Assembly (NCBI GenBank): GCA_947632175.1
Contig: CANROC010000006.1
Coordinates: 1 to 64,000 of the forward strand
Direction of reading: 5' to 3'
Length of the DNA stretch: 64,000 nucleotides
From: an uncultured Oscillospiraceae bacterium
GTDB lineage: Bacteria > Bacillota > Clostridia > Oscillospirales > Oscillospiraceae
The notes beneath the pieces were generated by a model. That model was not told the DNA's origin and searched no databases. It worked only from the letters and a program-made list of their open reading frames with translations. The translations under genes and the position numbers were made by a program. Shown here one piece after another: positions 15,807-24,955 of this stretch (within the stretch, counting starts at the first letter, position 1; every line of letters starts with the position of its first letter).

Positions 15807-15828
15807 CATGTCCATAGGAGGTGAGACT

Positions 15829-16110
15829 ATGACGAATATTCGACCCGTATCGGACCTGCGCAACAACTTCGCGGAGATCTCCAGACTGGTACACGAGAAC
15901 AACGGCCCGGTGTTCCTGACAAAAAACGGCTACGGCGACATGGTGGTCATGAGCATCGAAGCGTATAACGACTTTTCCTTTGACGCGGACCTCTATTTCA
16001 AGCTGAAGGAGGCGGAGTACAAGGAGGAGAGCGGAGCCAGATGGTATTCCATGGAGGAAGTGGGCAGCCGCATCCAAAGAATCATCGATGAGGCGGAGCG
16101 CGATGTATAA
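15829..16110 (+). CDS. Phd/YefM-family antitoxin
   Basis: A 93-residue protein. The N-terminal Phd/YefM DNA-binding domain is clear (IRPVSDLRNNFAEISRLVHENNGPVFLTKNGYGDMVVMS); the charged C-terminal third would wrap the toxin. The start at 15829 has GGAGGTGA upstream. The toxin ATG lies inside its last codons (ATGTATAA overlap), which couples the two. It likely binds the 22-bp dyad in its promoter. Confidence 0.92.
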   Translation: MTNIRPVSDLRNNFAEISRLVHENNGPVFLTKNGYGDMVVMSIEAYNDFSFDADLYFKLKEAEYKEESGARWYSMEEVGSRIQRIIDEAERDV

Positions 16111-16420
16111 GATTTTTATGCTGGAGCCGGCCCTGGAGAATTACGTGAAGATCGTCAGATACCTGGCCCTTGAGCTCAAAAACCCCGCCGCGGCCAGGTC
16201 GTTTGTCAAAAGAATGGACGAGGGGCTTGACCGTGTGGCGCATTTCCCGTATTCATGCCCCACACACTTCGCGGAGTACAAAATGAAGCACGAATACAGA
16301 AAACTGTTCGTCAATCACTTCGTTGTCTTCTATTGGGTCGATGAAAAGAATCGAGCCGTCATGGTGGAGCAGGTCGCGTACGCAAGGCGTGATCTCGACA
16401 GCCTCCTTGACCGGGAATGA
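16103..16420 (+). CDS. RelE/ParE-family toxin
   Basis: A 105-residue protein with the ParE/RelE superfamily pattern: N-terminal strand, two helices (ALENYVKIVRYLALELKNPAAARSFVKRM), then the sheet with FPYSCP, EYRKLFVNHFVVFYWVDE and a VAYARRD ending. ParE members poison gyrase and RelE members cleave mRNA; sequence alone does not decide between them. The ATG at 16103 overlaps the antitoxin stop; an ATG at 16088 is an in-frame alternative. Confidence 0.88.
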   Translation: MYKIFMLEPALENYVKIVRYLALELKNPAAARSFVKRMDEGLDRVAHFPYSCPTHFAEYKMKHEYRKLFVNHFVVFYWVDEKNRAVMVEQVAYARRDLDSLLDRE

Positions 16421-16421
16421 T

Positions 16422-16453
16422 TCAAAAGCGCTCTGGTGTCAGGGCGCTTTTGA
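16422..16453 (+). terminator. Terminator-like hairpin after the toxin
   Basis: TCAAAAGCGC (16422-16431) pairs with GCGCTTTTGA (16444-16453). The 3' arm also provides part of the next promoter's -35 box. Confidence 0.7.
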
Positions 16454-16478
16454 CATTTCCCCCAATCTCGTGTATAAT
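16450..16478 (+). promoter_or_regulatory. Consensus promoter of the second GH13 gene
   Basis: TTGACA (16450-16455), 17 nt, TATAAT (16473-16478): perfect on both hexamers and spacing. The -35 overlaps the terminator stem of the toxin gene. Confidence 0.9.
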
Positions 16479-16519
16479 ACCCCTTGCAACATCTTTCCCA
16501 ACCGTCAAAGGAGGACATT

Positions 16520-17815
16520 ATGTGGTTTGACGAAGCCATTGTGTATCAGATCTACCCCCTCGGCATGTGCGGGGCCATGGAGGGGGAGGGGGCGCGGTGC
16601 CTGCGGGTACTGGACTGGATCCCCCACATCAAGGCCCTGGGGTGCGACACGGTGCTCTTCAACCCCGTGTTTGAGAGCGACTGGCACGGGTACGACACCA
16701 GAGACTACTTCAAGATCGACCGCCGGCTGGGGTCCGAGGAGGATTTCCGGCGGGTGTGCGGCGCGTTGCATGAAAACGGCGTCCGCGTGATGCTGGACGC
16801 GGTCTTGAACCACGTGGGCCGGGGCTTCTGGGCCTTTCAGGACCTTAAGGAGCGTAAGTGGGACAGCCCCTACAAGGACTGGTTCCAGGTGAGCTTTGAC
16901 GGCGACACCGGCTGGAACGACGGCTTTTGGTACAAGGGCTGGGAGGGCCACCAGGAGCTTCCCGAGCTCAACCTTTGGAACAACGACGTGGTGGAGCACC
17001 AGTTCGCCGCCATCCGCAGTTGGGTGGAGCGCTTCGGCATCGACGGCCTCCGCCTGGACGTGGCGTACTGTCTGCCCCAGGAGTACTTAAAGCGTCTCCG
17101 GCAGTTCGCCAACAGCCTGAAGCCCGACTTCGTCCTCATGGGGGAGACGCTCCACGGGGATTACAACCGCTGGATGGGGGAGGAGCTTTGCCACTCGGTG
17201 ACGAATTACGAGTGCTACAAGGGCCTCTGGTCCAGCCTCAACGACATGAACCTCTTTGAGATCGGCCACTCCCTGGCCCGCCAGTTCGGGCCGGAACCCT
17301 GGACGCTCTACAAGGGACGGCACATGCTGAGCTTCCTGGACAACCACGACGTGGAGCGCATCGCCACAAAGCTGCGGGACAAAAATCAGCTCCCCGCCGC
17401 CTGGGGCCTCCTCTTCGGGATGCCGGGGGTGCCCTGCGTCTACTACGGCAGCGAGTGGGGCCTTGAGGGCCGCAAGTCCGACGGGGACGGGGCCCTGCGC
17501 CCCGACATTGCCGCGCCGGAGGCAAACGGGCTGACGGCCTTCATCGCAAAGCTCGCCGCCGCGCGGAAACAGAGCCCCGCGCTGATCTACGGGACCTACA
17601 GGAACCTGCAAATTCAAAATAAGTACCTCGTCTTTGAGCGTGCCTGTGACGGCGAGCGCGTCATTGTGGCGGTCAACGCCTCCCCGGAGACCCAGTGGGC
17701 CCACTTCGACGCCCGGGCGGGGCAGGGTACGGACCTCATCACCGGCGAGACGCACGACTTCGGCGGCGGCAGTGAGCTTGCGCCGTACAGCGTACATTTC
17801 TGGAGGGCGCAGTGA
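16520..17815 (+). CDS. GH13 alpha-amylase family glycosidase
   Basis: A 431-residue cytoplasmic protein with no signal peptide. The barrel starts at once (FDEAIVYQIYPLGMCGA). The catalytic sites are the nucleophile in GLRLDVAY, the acid/base in VLMGETLHGDY and the third Asp in FLDNHDVERI; a short C-terminal beta domain follows. It is smaller than the GH13 at 8507 and lacks a CBM34-like domain. AAAGGAGG lies before the ATG at 16520. It has its own strong promoter and runs to within 1 nt of the lipoprotein gene, so both are probably co-transcribed. Maltodextrin-type substrates are likely, but specificity is unproven. Confidence 0.92.
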   Translation: MWFDEAIVYQIYPLGMCGAMEGEGARCLRVLDWIPHIKALGCDTVLFNPVFESDWHGYDTRDYFKIDRRLGSEEDFRRVCGALHENGVRVMLDAVLNHVGRGFWAFQDLKERKWDSPYKDWFQVSFDGDTGWNDGFWYKGWEGHQELPELNLWNNDVVEHQFAAIRSWVERFGIDGLRLDVAYCLPQEYLKRLRQFANSLKPDFVLMGETLHGDYNRWMGEELCHSVTNYECYKGLWSSLNDMNLFEIGHSLARQFGPEPWTLYKGRHMLSFLDNHDVERIATKLRDKNQLPAAWGLLFGMPGVPCVYYGSEWGLEGRKSDGDGALRPDIAAPEANGLTAFIAKLAAARKQSPALIYGTYRNLQIQNKYLVFERACDGERVIVAVNASPETQWAHFDARAGQGTDLITGETHDFGGGSELAPYSVHFWRAQ

Positions 17816-17816
17816 C

Positions 17817-19787
17817 ATGAGACGCGGGAGGATTTTGGCGCCGGTACTGGCGGCGCTCCTGCTGGTAATGGCATTGGCCGGCTGCGGCGGGGGAGAGACG
17901 CCCGCCACTGCGCCTACCGCCGCTGTCCCCACCGCCTCCGCGCCCACGGCGCCGCCGGAGCCCACAAAAGCGCCGGAGGATGGCGCCCTGCGGGTCCTCT
18001 CCTGCGTGTCCGGATGCGAGGCGGGAGAGTCCGGGCCAGAGCTTCTCGCCTTGGACGGGGGAAAGCTTCTGCTGGCGTACAGCCGCTACGACGTGGAGCG
18101 GGACATCTTCATCACACGCCTGCAGGTGGTAGACGCCCTCCATGACCGCGTCGCCGCCGAGACGCGCCTGGACGGTTCGCTGACGCCTGTCTCGGCCTTT
18201 GAGGGCGGCTTCATCCTGGAGGACTTTGGCCAGACCGCCTACCGCTTTCTGGACGACGGCCTCCGGGAGCTCTCCGTCTACGATCCCCCGGAGATGCCGG
18301 GACTTTTCTCCCCGGATGGCAAAAGCTACTACTTCATCTCCGTGGGCAAGCTGTGGTCAGCCGACGTGGACACCGGCGCGCTCACGTACCTCCCGTCGGA
18401 GTATTCCGTCCGCTACGGCCGCTATTTCCAGAGCGGGCCCACCGACGGCTGCTGGCTCTTCCTCAACGGCGACAGCGCCCTTGTGCCCGTGGAGGGGGTC
18501 ACCCTCACGGGCGTGGACCTCAGTACCGGCAAGACGCGCGTCCTGTCCCAGAACATCTATGACGCCTCGGTCTGGGGGGATACGCTCACCTTCCACATGA
18601 CCGCGGCGGAGGGGCGGATCGGGACGAACGACCCCTTTTACGCGGTGTCCCTCACGGAGGGGACCGCCGTGCGCTTTGCCCAGGACCGATACGCCTTTTC
18701 CACCGTCAAAAGCAGCGAATATCTGGTGTGCTTTGAGACGGACGACAGCTGCCGCCTCACCGGCCTGTACGTGGGCGCCATCCGGGACGGCGTCTGCGAG
18801 CTGTCCCTGGTGCCGGAGGAGGTGTCCGCCTACACCTACGGCCCCTTTGCCTACATGAATGATGAGGAGCTTATCGCCGTCTCCATGACCGGCGACGAGG
18901 GCCAGCGCCTGGGGATCGTCGAACCCCGCCTTTTGAAGCCCGACAAGACGCTGACCGGCGAGGCAGTGGCGACGCCGGAGCTCATCGACGCCTCCCTTGC
19001 GGAGCGCTACGCCGCCGCCCAGACCCTCCCGGCGGTGCCGGAGCACCTCACGCGCCAGCGTCAGCGGGCCGACGAGCTGGAGGAGCGCTACGGCATCACC
19101 ATCTACCTCTCCGCCCAGTGTCGGGGCGTGGCAACGGACTATAAGAACTACGTCTGCGCCGATGAATTTTTCGCCGACGACCCCGCCTGGGAGCTCCAGC
19201 TCACGGACAGGGCCCTCAACGACCTGGAGGCGGGCCTGGCCAAATACCCCGAGGGCTTTTTCCGGCAGTTTCGCACCGTTACCGGCGACGCCGGCCTGCG
19301 CCTTTGCCTCACGGGGGAGATCACCGACGGCTACAGCGCCGCCTTCGCTTTCTCCGCCGACGAGTGGTACGACATGGTCTTCGACATCCGCTTCGACGTA
19401 GCCCCCAACCTCCCCCACGAGCTGTGGCACTGCATGGAGATTTTCATCAACCGCCGTGACAGCGCCCTTTTGTCCGACGAAACCTGGCTTGCCTTGGATC
19501 CGCCGGGGTTTGCCTACACGGAGGACTACGAAAACTACCTCTACGACGACTACGAATACTGCTACCCGTCGGGGGAGTGGTACTTCTACGACACCTACGG
19601 CAAGGTGAACGCCCGGGAGGACAAGGCCAGACTCATGGAGGTCATCATGTCCCCGGACCGCTACGACTCCGCCCACTTCGTCTCGTCCCCCCACATCCAA
19701 CAAAAGCTCACCCTCATGTGCCAAGCCATCCGCGCCGCCTTCGACACCACCGGCTGGGGCGAGGTATATTGGGAGCGGTTCCAGTGA
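17817..19787 (+). CDS. Putative lipoprotein with HExxH metallopeptidase-like site
   Basis: A 656-residue protein. The signal peptide ends in a lipobox (MALAGC, about Cys22), then comes a Thr/Pro/Ala-rich stalk to about residue 55. The middle (about 60-400) is rich in repeated DGG/TGK-like turns that suggest a beta-propeller. The C-terminal part contains NLPHELWHCMEIFIN, where HELWH fits the zinc-binding HExxH and the helix continues as in gluzincins; a later Glu in this region could complete the site. It probably acts outside the membrane. The start at 17817 follows the GH13 stop directly. I recognise no named family. Confidence 0.7.
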   Translation: MRRGRILAPVLAALLLVMALAGCGGGETPATAPTAAVPTASAPTAPPEPTKAPEDGALRVLSCVSGCEAGESGPELLALDGGKLLLAYSRYDVERDIFITRLQVVDALHDRVAAETRLDGSLTPVSAFEGGFILEDFGQTAYRFLDDGLRELSVYDPPEMPGLFSPDGKSYYFISVGKLWSADVDTGALTYLPSEYSVRYGRYFQSGPTDGCWLFLNGDSALVPVEGVTLTGVDLSTGKTRVLSQNIYDASVWGDTLTFHMTAAEGRIGTNDPFYAVSLTEGTAVRFAQDRYAFSTVKSSEYLVCFETDDSCRLTGLYVGAIRDGVCELSLVPEEVSAYTYGPFAYMNDEELIAVSMTGDEGQRLGIVEPRLLKPDKTLTGEAVATPELIDASLAERYAAAQTLPAVPEHLTRQRQRADELEERYGITIYLSAQCRGVATDYKNYVCADEFFADDPAWELQLTDRALNDLEAGLAKYPEGFFRQFRTVTGDAGLRLCLTGEITDGYSAAFAFSADEWYDMVFDIRFDVAPNLPHELWHCMEIFINRRDSALLSDETWLALDPPGFAYTEDYENYLYDDYEYCYPSGEWYFYDTYGKVNAREDKARLMEVIMSPDRYDSAHFVSSPHIQQKLTLMCQAIRAAFDTTGWGEVYWERFQ

Positions 19788-19867
19788 CCGTATTATACCA
19801 CAAATTAAGCAATTTGTCAAGTGTTTTTAAGCATATTCAAAATATTTTCGTTTTCACCGCTGATTTT

Positions 19868-20447
19868 CCCCACCCCAGCCCCTCCCAAGCCGGGGTGGTT
19901 CCGTCTCCAAACCTCCCCTGTGGGGGAGGTGGCGCAAAGCGCCGGAAGGGTCCCCGCTGCGGTGGATAATCAAAACCGCGGCGAAGCCGCAACCTTTTAA
20001 AAAGCCCCCTCCTCGTAGGAGGGGGGCAGGGGGGAAGCGAGCGTTGGACGATAGAGCTCTATCGTCCAACGCTCGATCCCTCAGTCGCTTCGCGACAGCT
20101 CCCTTTACGAAAGGGAGCAAAAAAAAGGTTGCGCCGTAAGCGGCGCGTTTATATTCAATTGCGCCTCCGGCGCAATAAAATCGAGAATGAACCGCGTTGC
20201 GGCGCAAACCTTTTAATAGCCCCACCCGCCGGGAGGGGTGCCCGAGGGTCGCGATGGGCAGGGTGGTGGCGTCTATTTTGCCAGTTTGCGTTATCCGCCG
20301 TAGGGGTCGCCGTCCCCGGCGACCCGCCTTTCGACAATTGACCCTTTCCAATCAACGCGGTACGGGCCGCACCTCCGCGCCAAGAGCCGCCGCTTCGCGG
20401 CGGTTGCGCTGTGATGCGCGCCTGCGGGCGCAGGCCCACGGCGGCCC
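19868..20447 (+). repeat. Composite multi-hairpin intergenic repeat, copy 1
   Basis: A run of short hairpins without a convincing gene. Modules in order: CCACCCC/GGGGTGG (19870-19898), CCTCCCC/GGGGAGG (19912-19929), a unit at 19951-20048 that recurs almost unchanged at 21211-21310, a perfect 38-bp palindrome (20038-20075), CCTCAGTCGCTTCGCGACAG, a GGTTGCGCC/GGCGCAA block, and GGGTCGCC/GGCGACCC (about 20305-20325). Much of 19990-20270 recurs inverted at 43.66-43.93 kb. This resembles REP/BIME-type elements. Confidence 0.8.
20038..20075. repeat. Perfect 38-bp palindrome inside the composite repeat
   Basis: The arms 20038-20056 and 20057-20075 are exact reverse complements, with centre GATAGAG/CTCTATC and outer CGAGCGTTGG/CCAACGCTCG. 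A degenerate version is at about 43830-43860. Confidence 0.85.
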
Positions 20448-20624
20448 ATGCCCCTGTTGACCGCCAATTTCAGTTTTATCGGAACCGTTTCCGTCACGCA
20501 ACGCAACACGAGCGGGTTTAGAACCCGCCCCTACAGGGGATGTGGAAGGTTATTCCATTCAACCGACATTGGAGGTCATCGAGACGCGGGTCGCCGTGGG
20601 CGGCGACCCGCTGATAAAAGAGAA

Positions 20625-21188
20625 ATGCCCTTGGAATACAATACAGGTTGTAACACGACGGGTGACGAAGACGGAAGCAGAGGCAACGGACATATCTATT
20701 ATTACTGGATCGCCAAATACTTTGACGAGGAACTTTATCAACACGGTGGGACGTGCTGGCTTTGCGCAAAGGAGCTTTTCCCGGAGGAGCCCGACAGTGC
20801 TGCAAAACCAGACCCATTATCGGATGAAGAAGCCGCGGGCCTGATCCAAAAGGGCCTTCTTGTGAAAGACGGACCCGGATACCGGTTGAATTTCGCCTGT
20901 TTTACCGAGGAACGGTTTGCCGAATTTGTTTCCCTGTTTCAAATAGAGGATGAAGAGCTTGAAAACGCGCTGTCGGAATGGATAGTTTCGGTGCGAAACA
21001 GCTTTTCTAAATTTGTGTCGAAACGGTTACACGCCCAAATCAACCAATGGGTCTCCATGGTTCTGTTTCAAATCGTCGGTCATGTGACGGAGGAGCTGAT
21101 GCGCAGAGGCGTTTTGAAAAAGCCAATGTCGGATTGGCCTTTGACCAACGGCGTATTTTATGTTTCGGGCAAATACATAAACCCTTGA
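20625..21188 (+). pseudogene. 5'-truncated remnant of an unknown protein gene between repeats
   Basis: The frame encodes protein-like sequence from about 20680 to 21188 (HIYYYWIAKYFDEELYQ..., CFTEERFAEFVSLF, LHAQINQWVS, GVFYVSGKYINP). The codons before that translate intergenic repeat modules, so the original 5' part appears to be lost or replaced. The frame opens further upstream at 20448, but only within repeats. The remaining 170-190 residues look like the C-terminal half of a soluble, helical protein. I do not recognise the family. An ATG at 20625 could give a shortened product. Confidence 0.5.
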
Positions 21189-21480
21189 CGGAACCTCTGA
21201 CCGCCCCCCGTCCCCGCCGCGGCGGATAATCAAAACCGCGGCGAAGCCGCAACCTTTTAAAAAGCCCCCTCCTCGTAGGAGGGGGGCAGGGGGGGGAAGC
21301 GAGCGTTGGATGACAGGGCGGTTTCGATGATCCGCGCCCGCCAAAGCCGCCGTAGGGGTCGCCGTCCCCGGCGACCCGCCTATCGACTATTGACACGTCC
21401 CGTACGGCATAAATTGAACGCAACTCAAACCGTACTGGCCGGGTTCCAAACCCGCCGGCACTTCGTCCTTTGTCTTCCGC
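21189..21480 (+). repeat. Composite multi-hairpin intergenic repeat, copy 2
   Basis: Positions 21211-21310 repeat 19951-20048 almost base for base (GGATAATCAAAACCGCGG, the CCTCGTAGGAGG hairpin, then CAGGGGGG). The palindrome of copy 1 is missing. The GGGTCGCC/GGCGACCC hairpin with its flanks (about 21351-21381) repeats that at 20298-20328, and GGGTTCCAAACCC (21431-21443) resembles GGGTTTAGAACCC (20514-20526). Copies 1 and 2 bracket the gene remnant. Confidence 0.8.
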
Positions 21481-21557
21481 CCCCGTCTCAGCGGACAGCA
21501 AAAAGCAGGAAAAGGCTCTTGCCCTTTCCTGCTTTGTCGATTTGTTTGTTCCCCGAT

Positions 21558-22640
21558 TCAGTCCATATACCCCTGCGCGCAGAGAAGCTCGGCCAGGAGG
21601 ATGGCGCCGCCGGCGGCGCCGCGGAGGGTGTTGTGGGAAAGGCACACGAACTTGTAGTCGTACTGGGTGTCCTCCCGGAGGCGGCCGACGCTGACGGCCA
21701 TGCCGTTTTCCAGGTTCCGGTCCAGCTTGGTTTGGGGGCGGTTCTCCTCCTCAAAGTAGTGGAGGAACTGCTTGGGGGCGGAGGGGAGATCCAGCTTTTG
21801 GGGCAGGGCGGAGAAGCTTGCCCAGCGGGCCTTGATTTCATCTATTGTGGGCTTTTTGGCGAAGGTGGCGAACACCGCCGCCATGTGGCCGTCGCTGCAC
21901 GCCACGCGGAAGCATTGCGCGGTGATGGAGGGGGCGTCGGCCTTTACGATGACGCCGTTTTCCACCTTACCCCAGAGCTTCAGGGGCTCCTGCTCGCTCT
22001 TTTCCTCCTCGCCGCCGATGAAGGGGATCACGTTGTCCACGATGTCGGGGAAGGTCTCAAAGGTCTTGCCCGCGCCGGAGATGGCCTGATAGGTGCACAC
22101 CAGGGCCTTTTGAAGGCCGAACTCGTCCTTCAGCGGGTGCAGGGCGGGGACGTAGCTCTGGAGAGAGCAGTTGGACTTGACGGCGATGAAGCCCCTTTTG
22201 GTGCCCAGCCTCTTGCGCTGGAAAGGAATGACCTCCAGGTGCTCGGGGTTGATTTCCGGCACCACCATGGGCACGTCGGGCGTCCAGCGGTGGGCGGAGT
22301 TGTTGGAGACGACGGGGCACTCATGCTTGGCGTACGCCTCCTCCAAAGCCTGGATCTCCGACTTCTTCATATCCACGGCGGAGAAGACGAAGTCCACATG
22401 GGCGCAGATCTCGTCGATGTCCGTCTCGGCGCACTTGACGGTGAGGGTTTTGGCGCATTCCGGCACGGGTTCCTGCATGAGCCAGCGGCCCGCGACGGCC
22501 TCCTCATAGGTCCTGCCGGCGCTGCGGGCGCTGGCGGCGAGCTCCGTGAGCTCGAACCAGGGGTGGCGGGCGATGAGGGTGACGAAGCGCTGACCCACCA
22601 TGCCCGTGGCGCCGATGACGCCGACCTTATACTTTTTCAT
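21558..22640 (-). CDS. asd: Aspartate-semialdehyde dehydrogenase
   Basis: A 360-residue cytoplasmic enzyme that makes aspartate semialdehyde from aspartyl phosphate with NADPH, feeding lysine/DAP, threonine and methionine synthesis. The N-terminal Rossmann motif is GVIGATGMVGQRF; the catalytic Cys is in VKSNCSLQS, and the substrate-binding region includes QAISGAGKT. The length and the SNCS pattern fit the archaeal/yeast-like Asd branch. The ATG at 22640 has GGAGGC upstream; longer readings upstream lack a ribosome site. lysA at 45.76 kb uses the same pathway. There is no lysine riboswitch that I can see in front of it. Confidence 0.95.
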   Translation of the reverse strand: MKKYKVGVIGATGMVGQRFVTLIARHPWFELTELAASARSAGRTYEEAVAGRWLMQEPVPECAKTLTVKCAETDIDEICAHVDFVFSAVDMKKSEIQALEEAYAKHECPVVSNNSAHRWTPDVPMVVPEINPEHLEVIPFQRKRLGTKRGFIAVKSNCSLQSYVPALHPLKDEFGLQKALVCTYQAISGAGKTFETFPDIVDNVIPFIGGEEEKSEQEPLKLWGKVENGVIVKADAPSITAQCFRVACSDGHMAAVFATFAKKPTIDEIKARWASFSALPQKLDLPSAPKQFLHYFEEENRPQTKLDRNLENGMAVSVGRLREDTQYDYKFVCLSHNTLRGAAGGAILLAELLCAQGYMD

Positions 22641-22920
22641 ACCAGATGCCTCCAGACAGAGATGATCTCTCAAAAAATTGTTCATTTTGACAGTAAAAAA
22701 TCCGGCAAAAGAGGTAGCCAAAACGGGAAAAACGGTGTATAATGGAGTTTACATAAATTAAACCGCCGTTTTTCCCGCGGACGGTTCCCCTTGCGGGCGA
22801 AAGTTCTTTTGTACTTTAACACAGGCAAGGGGCCGCTGTCAACGGCGAAATGACCAAGTTTTTCACCGATTTGCCTTAAATTTAAGCGCTTAGGCGCTTT
22901 GACCCGGATGGAGGACGCAC
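22641..22920. other. Divergent intergenic region asd / SpoIID gene
   Basis: 280 bp without a gene. On the plus strand a TATAAT (22738-22743) lacks a good -35. The following leader contains a stem CCCCTTGC (22787-22794) with GCAAGGGG (22825-22832), strengthened by CGG/CCG, and a small AAGCGCTTAGGCGCTT hairpin near 22885-22900. No known RNA family is recognised. Confidence 0.4.
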
Positions 22921-24930
22921 ATGAGACACAAGATCAAAGGGATCCTGGCTTTTGCCCTGGCGGCGGTGCTGGCTCTTGCCGCCGTGCCCACGGGGGTGAC
23001 GACCACGGCGGACGCCGCCGGGGAGTACACCGCGCCCTATACCACCTTGCGCGTGGGGCTCTATGTCTACAATTCCAGCGACGGAAGCCCCACACAGAAG
23101 AGCTTCCCCTCCGCCAACCTCATGAACGCCAAGGGCCTGGGCTCCGGCTATGAGCTGGGGTACTTCGACACCAACAGGGACTTCCACTCCCTGGGGGTCT
23201 TCCTGTCCCAGACCGAGATCACCATGCTCATGGACAGGACCATGGTCTACAACGCCGGCTCCAACTCCTACTCCGAGGGGAGCGAGGGCTCCGTGGTGGT
23301 GGGATGCGTCCACCTGAAGCTGGACGGCAGCTACGACACCTACACCGCCGCCAAGGCCGTGGCGGACGGATATGAGGACGGCTTCGTCCGGTATGAGAAC
23401 GGGAAGTTTTATGTTCTGGTGGGGCAGTACGTCTCCTCCGCCAAGGCCTCCGAGGCCAGGGACAGCCGGGGTCTCAACGCCACGGTGGACAGCGGCACCA
23501 GTCATACGGTGACGGTGGTGAAGTCCCGGACCAATCAGATCCTCTTTGAGTACGACTGCGGCACGGCCTCGTCCCTGGCGGTAAAGCCCATGGCCCCGGA
23601 GGGCGTCAAGGCCCAGACGTGGTTCAAGGGGTGCAAATACTACGGTGCCTTCTCCTACCTGCGCAACACCGGCGGGAACCTCACCGTGGTCAACTACGTG
23701 GACGTGGAGGACTACGTCAAGGGCGTGGTGCCCTATGAGATGAGCGCATCCTGGCCCCGGGAGGCCCTGAAGGCCCAGGCCATCGCCGCCAGGACCTTCG
23801 TCATGGCCAATATCACCAAGCACCGCAGCTCCGGCTTCGATGTCTGCAACACCACCGACTGCCAGGCCTATCACGGCACGGAGGTAGAGGGCGGGGCCAG
23901 GGCCACGTCGGATTCCGACGCCGCCGTGGACGAGACCCGCAGCCAGTACCTGGTGTACAAGGGCACGCTGTGCGACACCAGCTACTATTCCTCCAACGGC
24001 GGGGCCTCCGAGAACTCCGAGAACGTCTGGACGGCAAAGCTGGACTACCTCCGGGGCGTTCTGGACCCCTATGAGAAGAACATCGCCGGGAGCGTGTCCA
24101 ACTACTACTGGACCAAGACCTACACCCCCGCCTCCCTGGGCCAGCGCCTCAGGGACATGGGCCGCAACAGCGGCGATGTGGTGCGGGTGGAGCTGACCTT
24201 CACGGACGTGGGCAACGTCTACTCCGTCACCTTCATCGACGTGAACGGCCGGAAGAACACCGCCTCCAAGAGCAGCGCCAAGTCGATCCTGGGCCTTCGC
24301 TCCCAACGCTTCACCGTCAACGGCCTGGGGCCGGCGGAGGACGCGGGGGTGGTCTACGTCAACGGCGGCGTCCCCCTGGAGAACGGCCTGGACGGCGTGT
24401 GCGCCGTGGGCGGCGCCGGCACGGCGGAGCTTCCCTCCGGGGATGTGTACGCCATCTCCGGATCAGGCACCGTAGACAAGGTGGACACGGCGGCGGTGAC
24501 GCAGAAGGGCGGCGTGGGCGTCAATTCCGCCGGCAACTTCGTATTTTCCGGCTCCGGCTGGGGGCATAATGTGGGTATGAGCCAGTGGGGCGCGTACTCC
24601 ATGGCCAAATATTACGGCAAGACGTATCTCGATATTCTCACTTTCTACTATACCGGCGCCCAGGTGACGACCTCCGTGCGCAAGCAGGAGCAGCAGTATT
24701 ACCCGGCCCCGGACGCCGGGACCGTGTCCACCGATCCCGAACCCACCGAGCCTCCCACGCCCACGGACCCGGAGACCACGGAGCCGGAGACCTCGACCCC
24801 CGTGGCTGCTGACGCCCCGACGGAGGACGACCCGCCCCTCACCGGCGTCCCGTCGGAGACCGGCGGACCGGAGGATGAGGGTACCGGGGACGGTGCCGAT
24901 GGGGAGACTGCCCCCGGCCTTGAGGGCTGA
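22921..24930 (+). CDS. Secreted SpoIID/LytB-domain protein
   Basis: A 669-residue protein. The signal peptide spans residues 1-34 ([20 protein letters not shown]...DAAG). The central region (about 225-580) is the SpoIID/LytB domain, with [38 protein letters not shown] and the later [21 protein letters not shown]. The C-terminal 80 residues are a Pro/Thr/Glu/Asp-rich tail with no recognised anchor. SpoIID proteins are lytic transglycosylases acting on stem-peptide-free glycan during engulfment or cortex lysis; an N-terminal extension of about 200 residues makes this one longer than sporulation SpoIID. GGAGG lies before the ATG. queA follows 25 nt later. Confidence 0.9.
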   Translation: MRHKIKGILAFALAAVLALAAVPTGVTTTADAAGEYTAPYTTLRVGLYVYNSSDGSPTQKSFPSANLMNAKGLGSGYELGYFDTNRDFHSLGVFLSQTEITMLMDRTMVYNAGSNSYSEGSEGSVVVGCVHLKLDGSYDTYTAAKAVADGYEDGFVRYENGKFYVLVGQYVSSAKASEARDSRGLNATVDSGTSHTVTVVKSRTNQILFEYDCGTASSLAVKPMAPEGVKAQTWFKGCKYYGAFSYLRNTGGNLTVVNYVDVEDYVKGVVPYEMSASWPREALKAQAIAARTFVMANITKHRSSGFDVCNTTDCQAYHGTEVEGGARATSDSDAAVDETRSQYLVYKGTLCDTSYYSSNGGASENSENVWTAKLDYLRGVLDPYEKNIAGSVSNYYWTKTYTPASLGQRLRDMGRNSGDVVRVELTFTDVGNVYSVTFIDVNGRKNTASKSSAKSILGLRSQRFTVNGLGPAEDAGVVYVNGGVPLENGLDGVCAVGGAGTAELPSGDVYAISGSGTVDKVDTAAVTQKGGVGVNSAGNFVFSGSGWGHNVGMSQWGAYSMAKYYGKTYLDILTFYYTGAQVTTSVRKQEQQYYPAPDAGTVSTDPEPTEPPTPTDPETTEPETSTPVAADAPTEDDPPLTGVPSETGGPEDEGTGDGADGETAPGLEG

Positions 24931-24955
24931 GCGGCGCGAAAGGATCAATCTACCT

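Noticed and set aside
20448-20624. Coding sequence upstream of the gene remnant at 20625-21188
   Set aside because: The open frame translates recognisable intergenic repeat modules (for example the GGGTCGCC/GGCGACCC hairpin), so it is not original protein sequence.
22641-22760. Lysine riboswitch in front of asd
   Set aside because: The short leader on the asd strand has no matching conserved elements.
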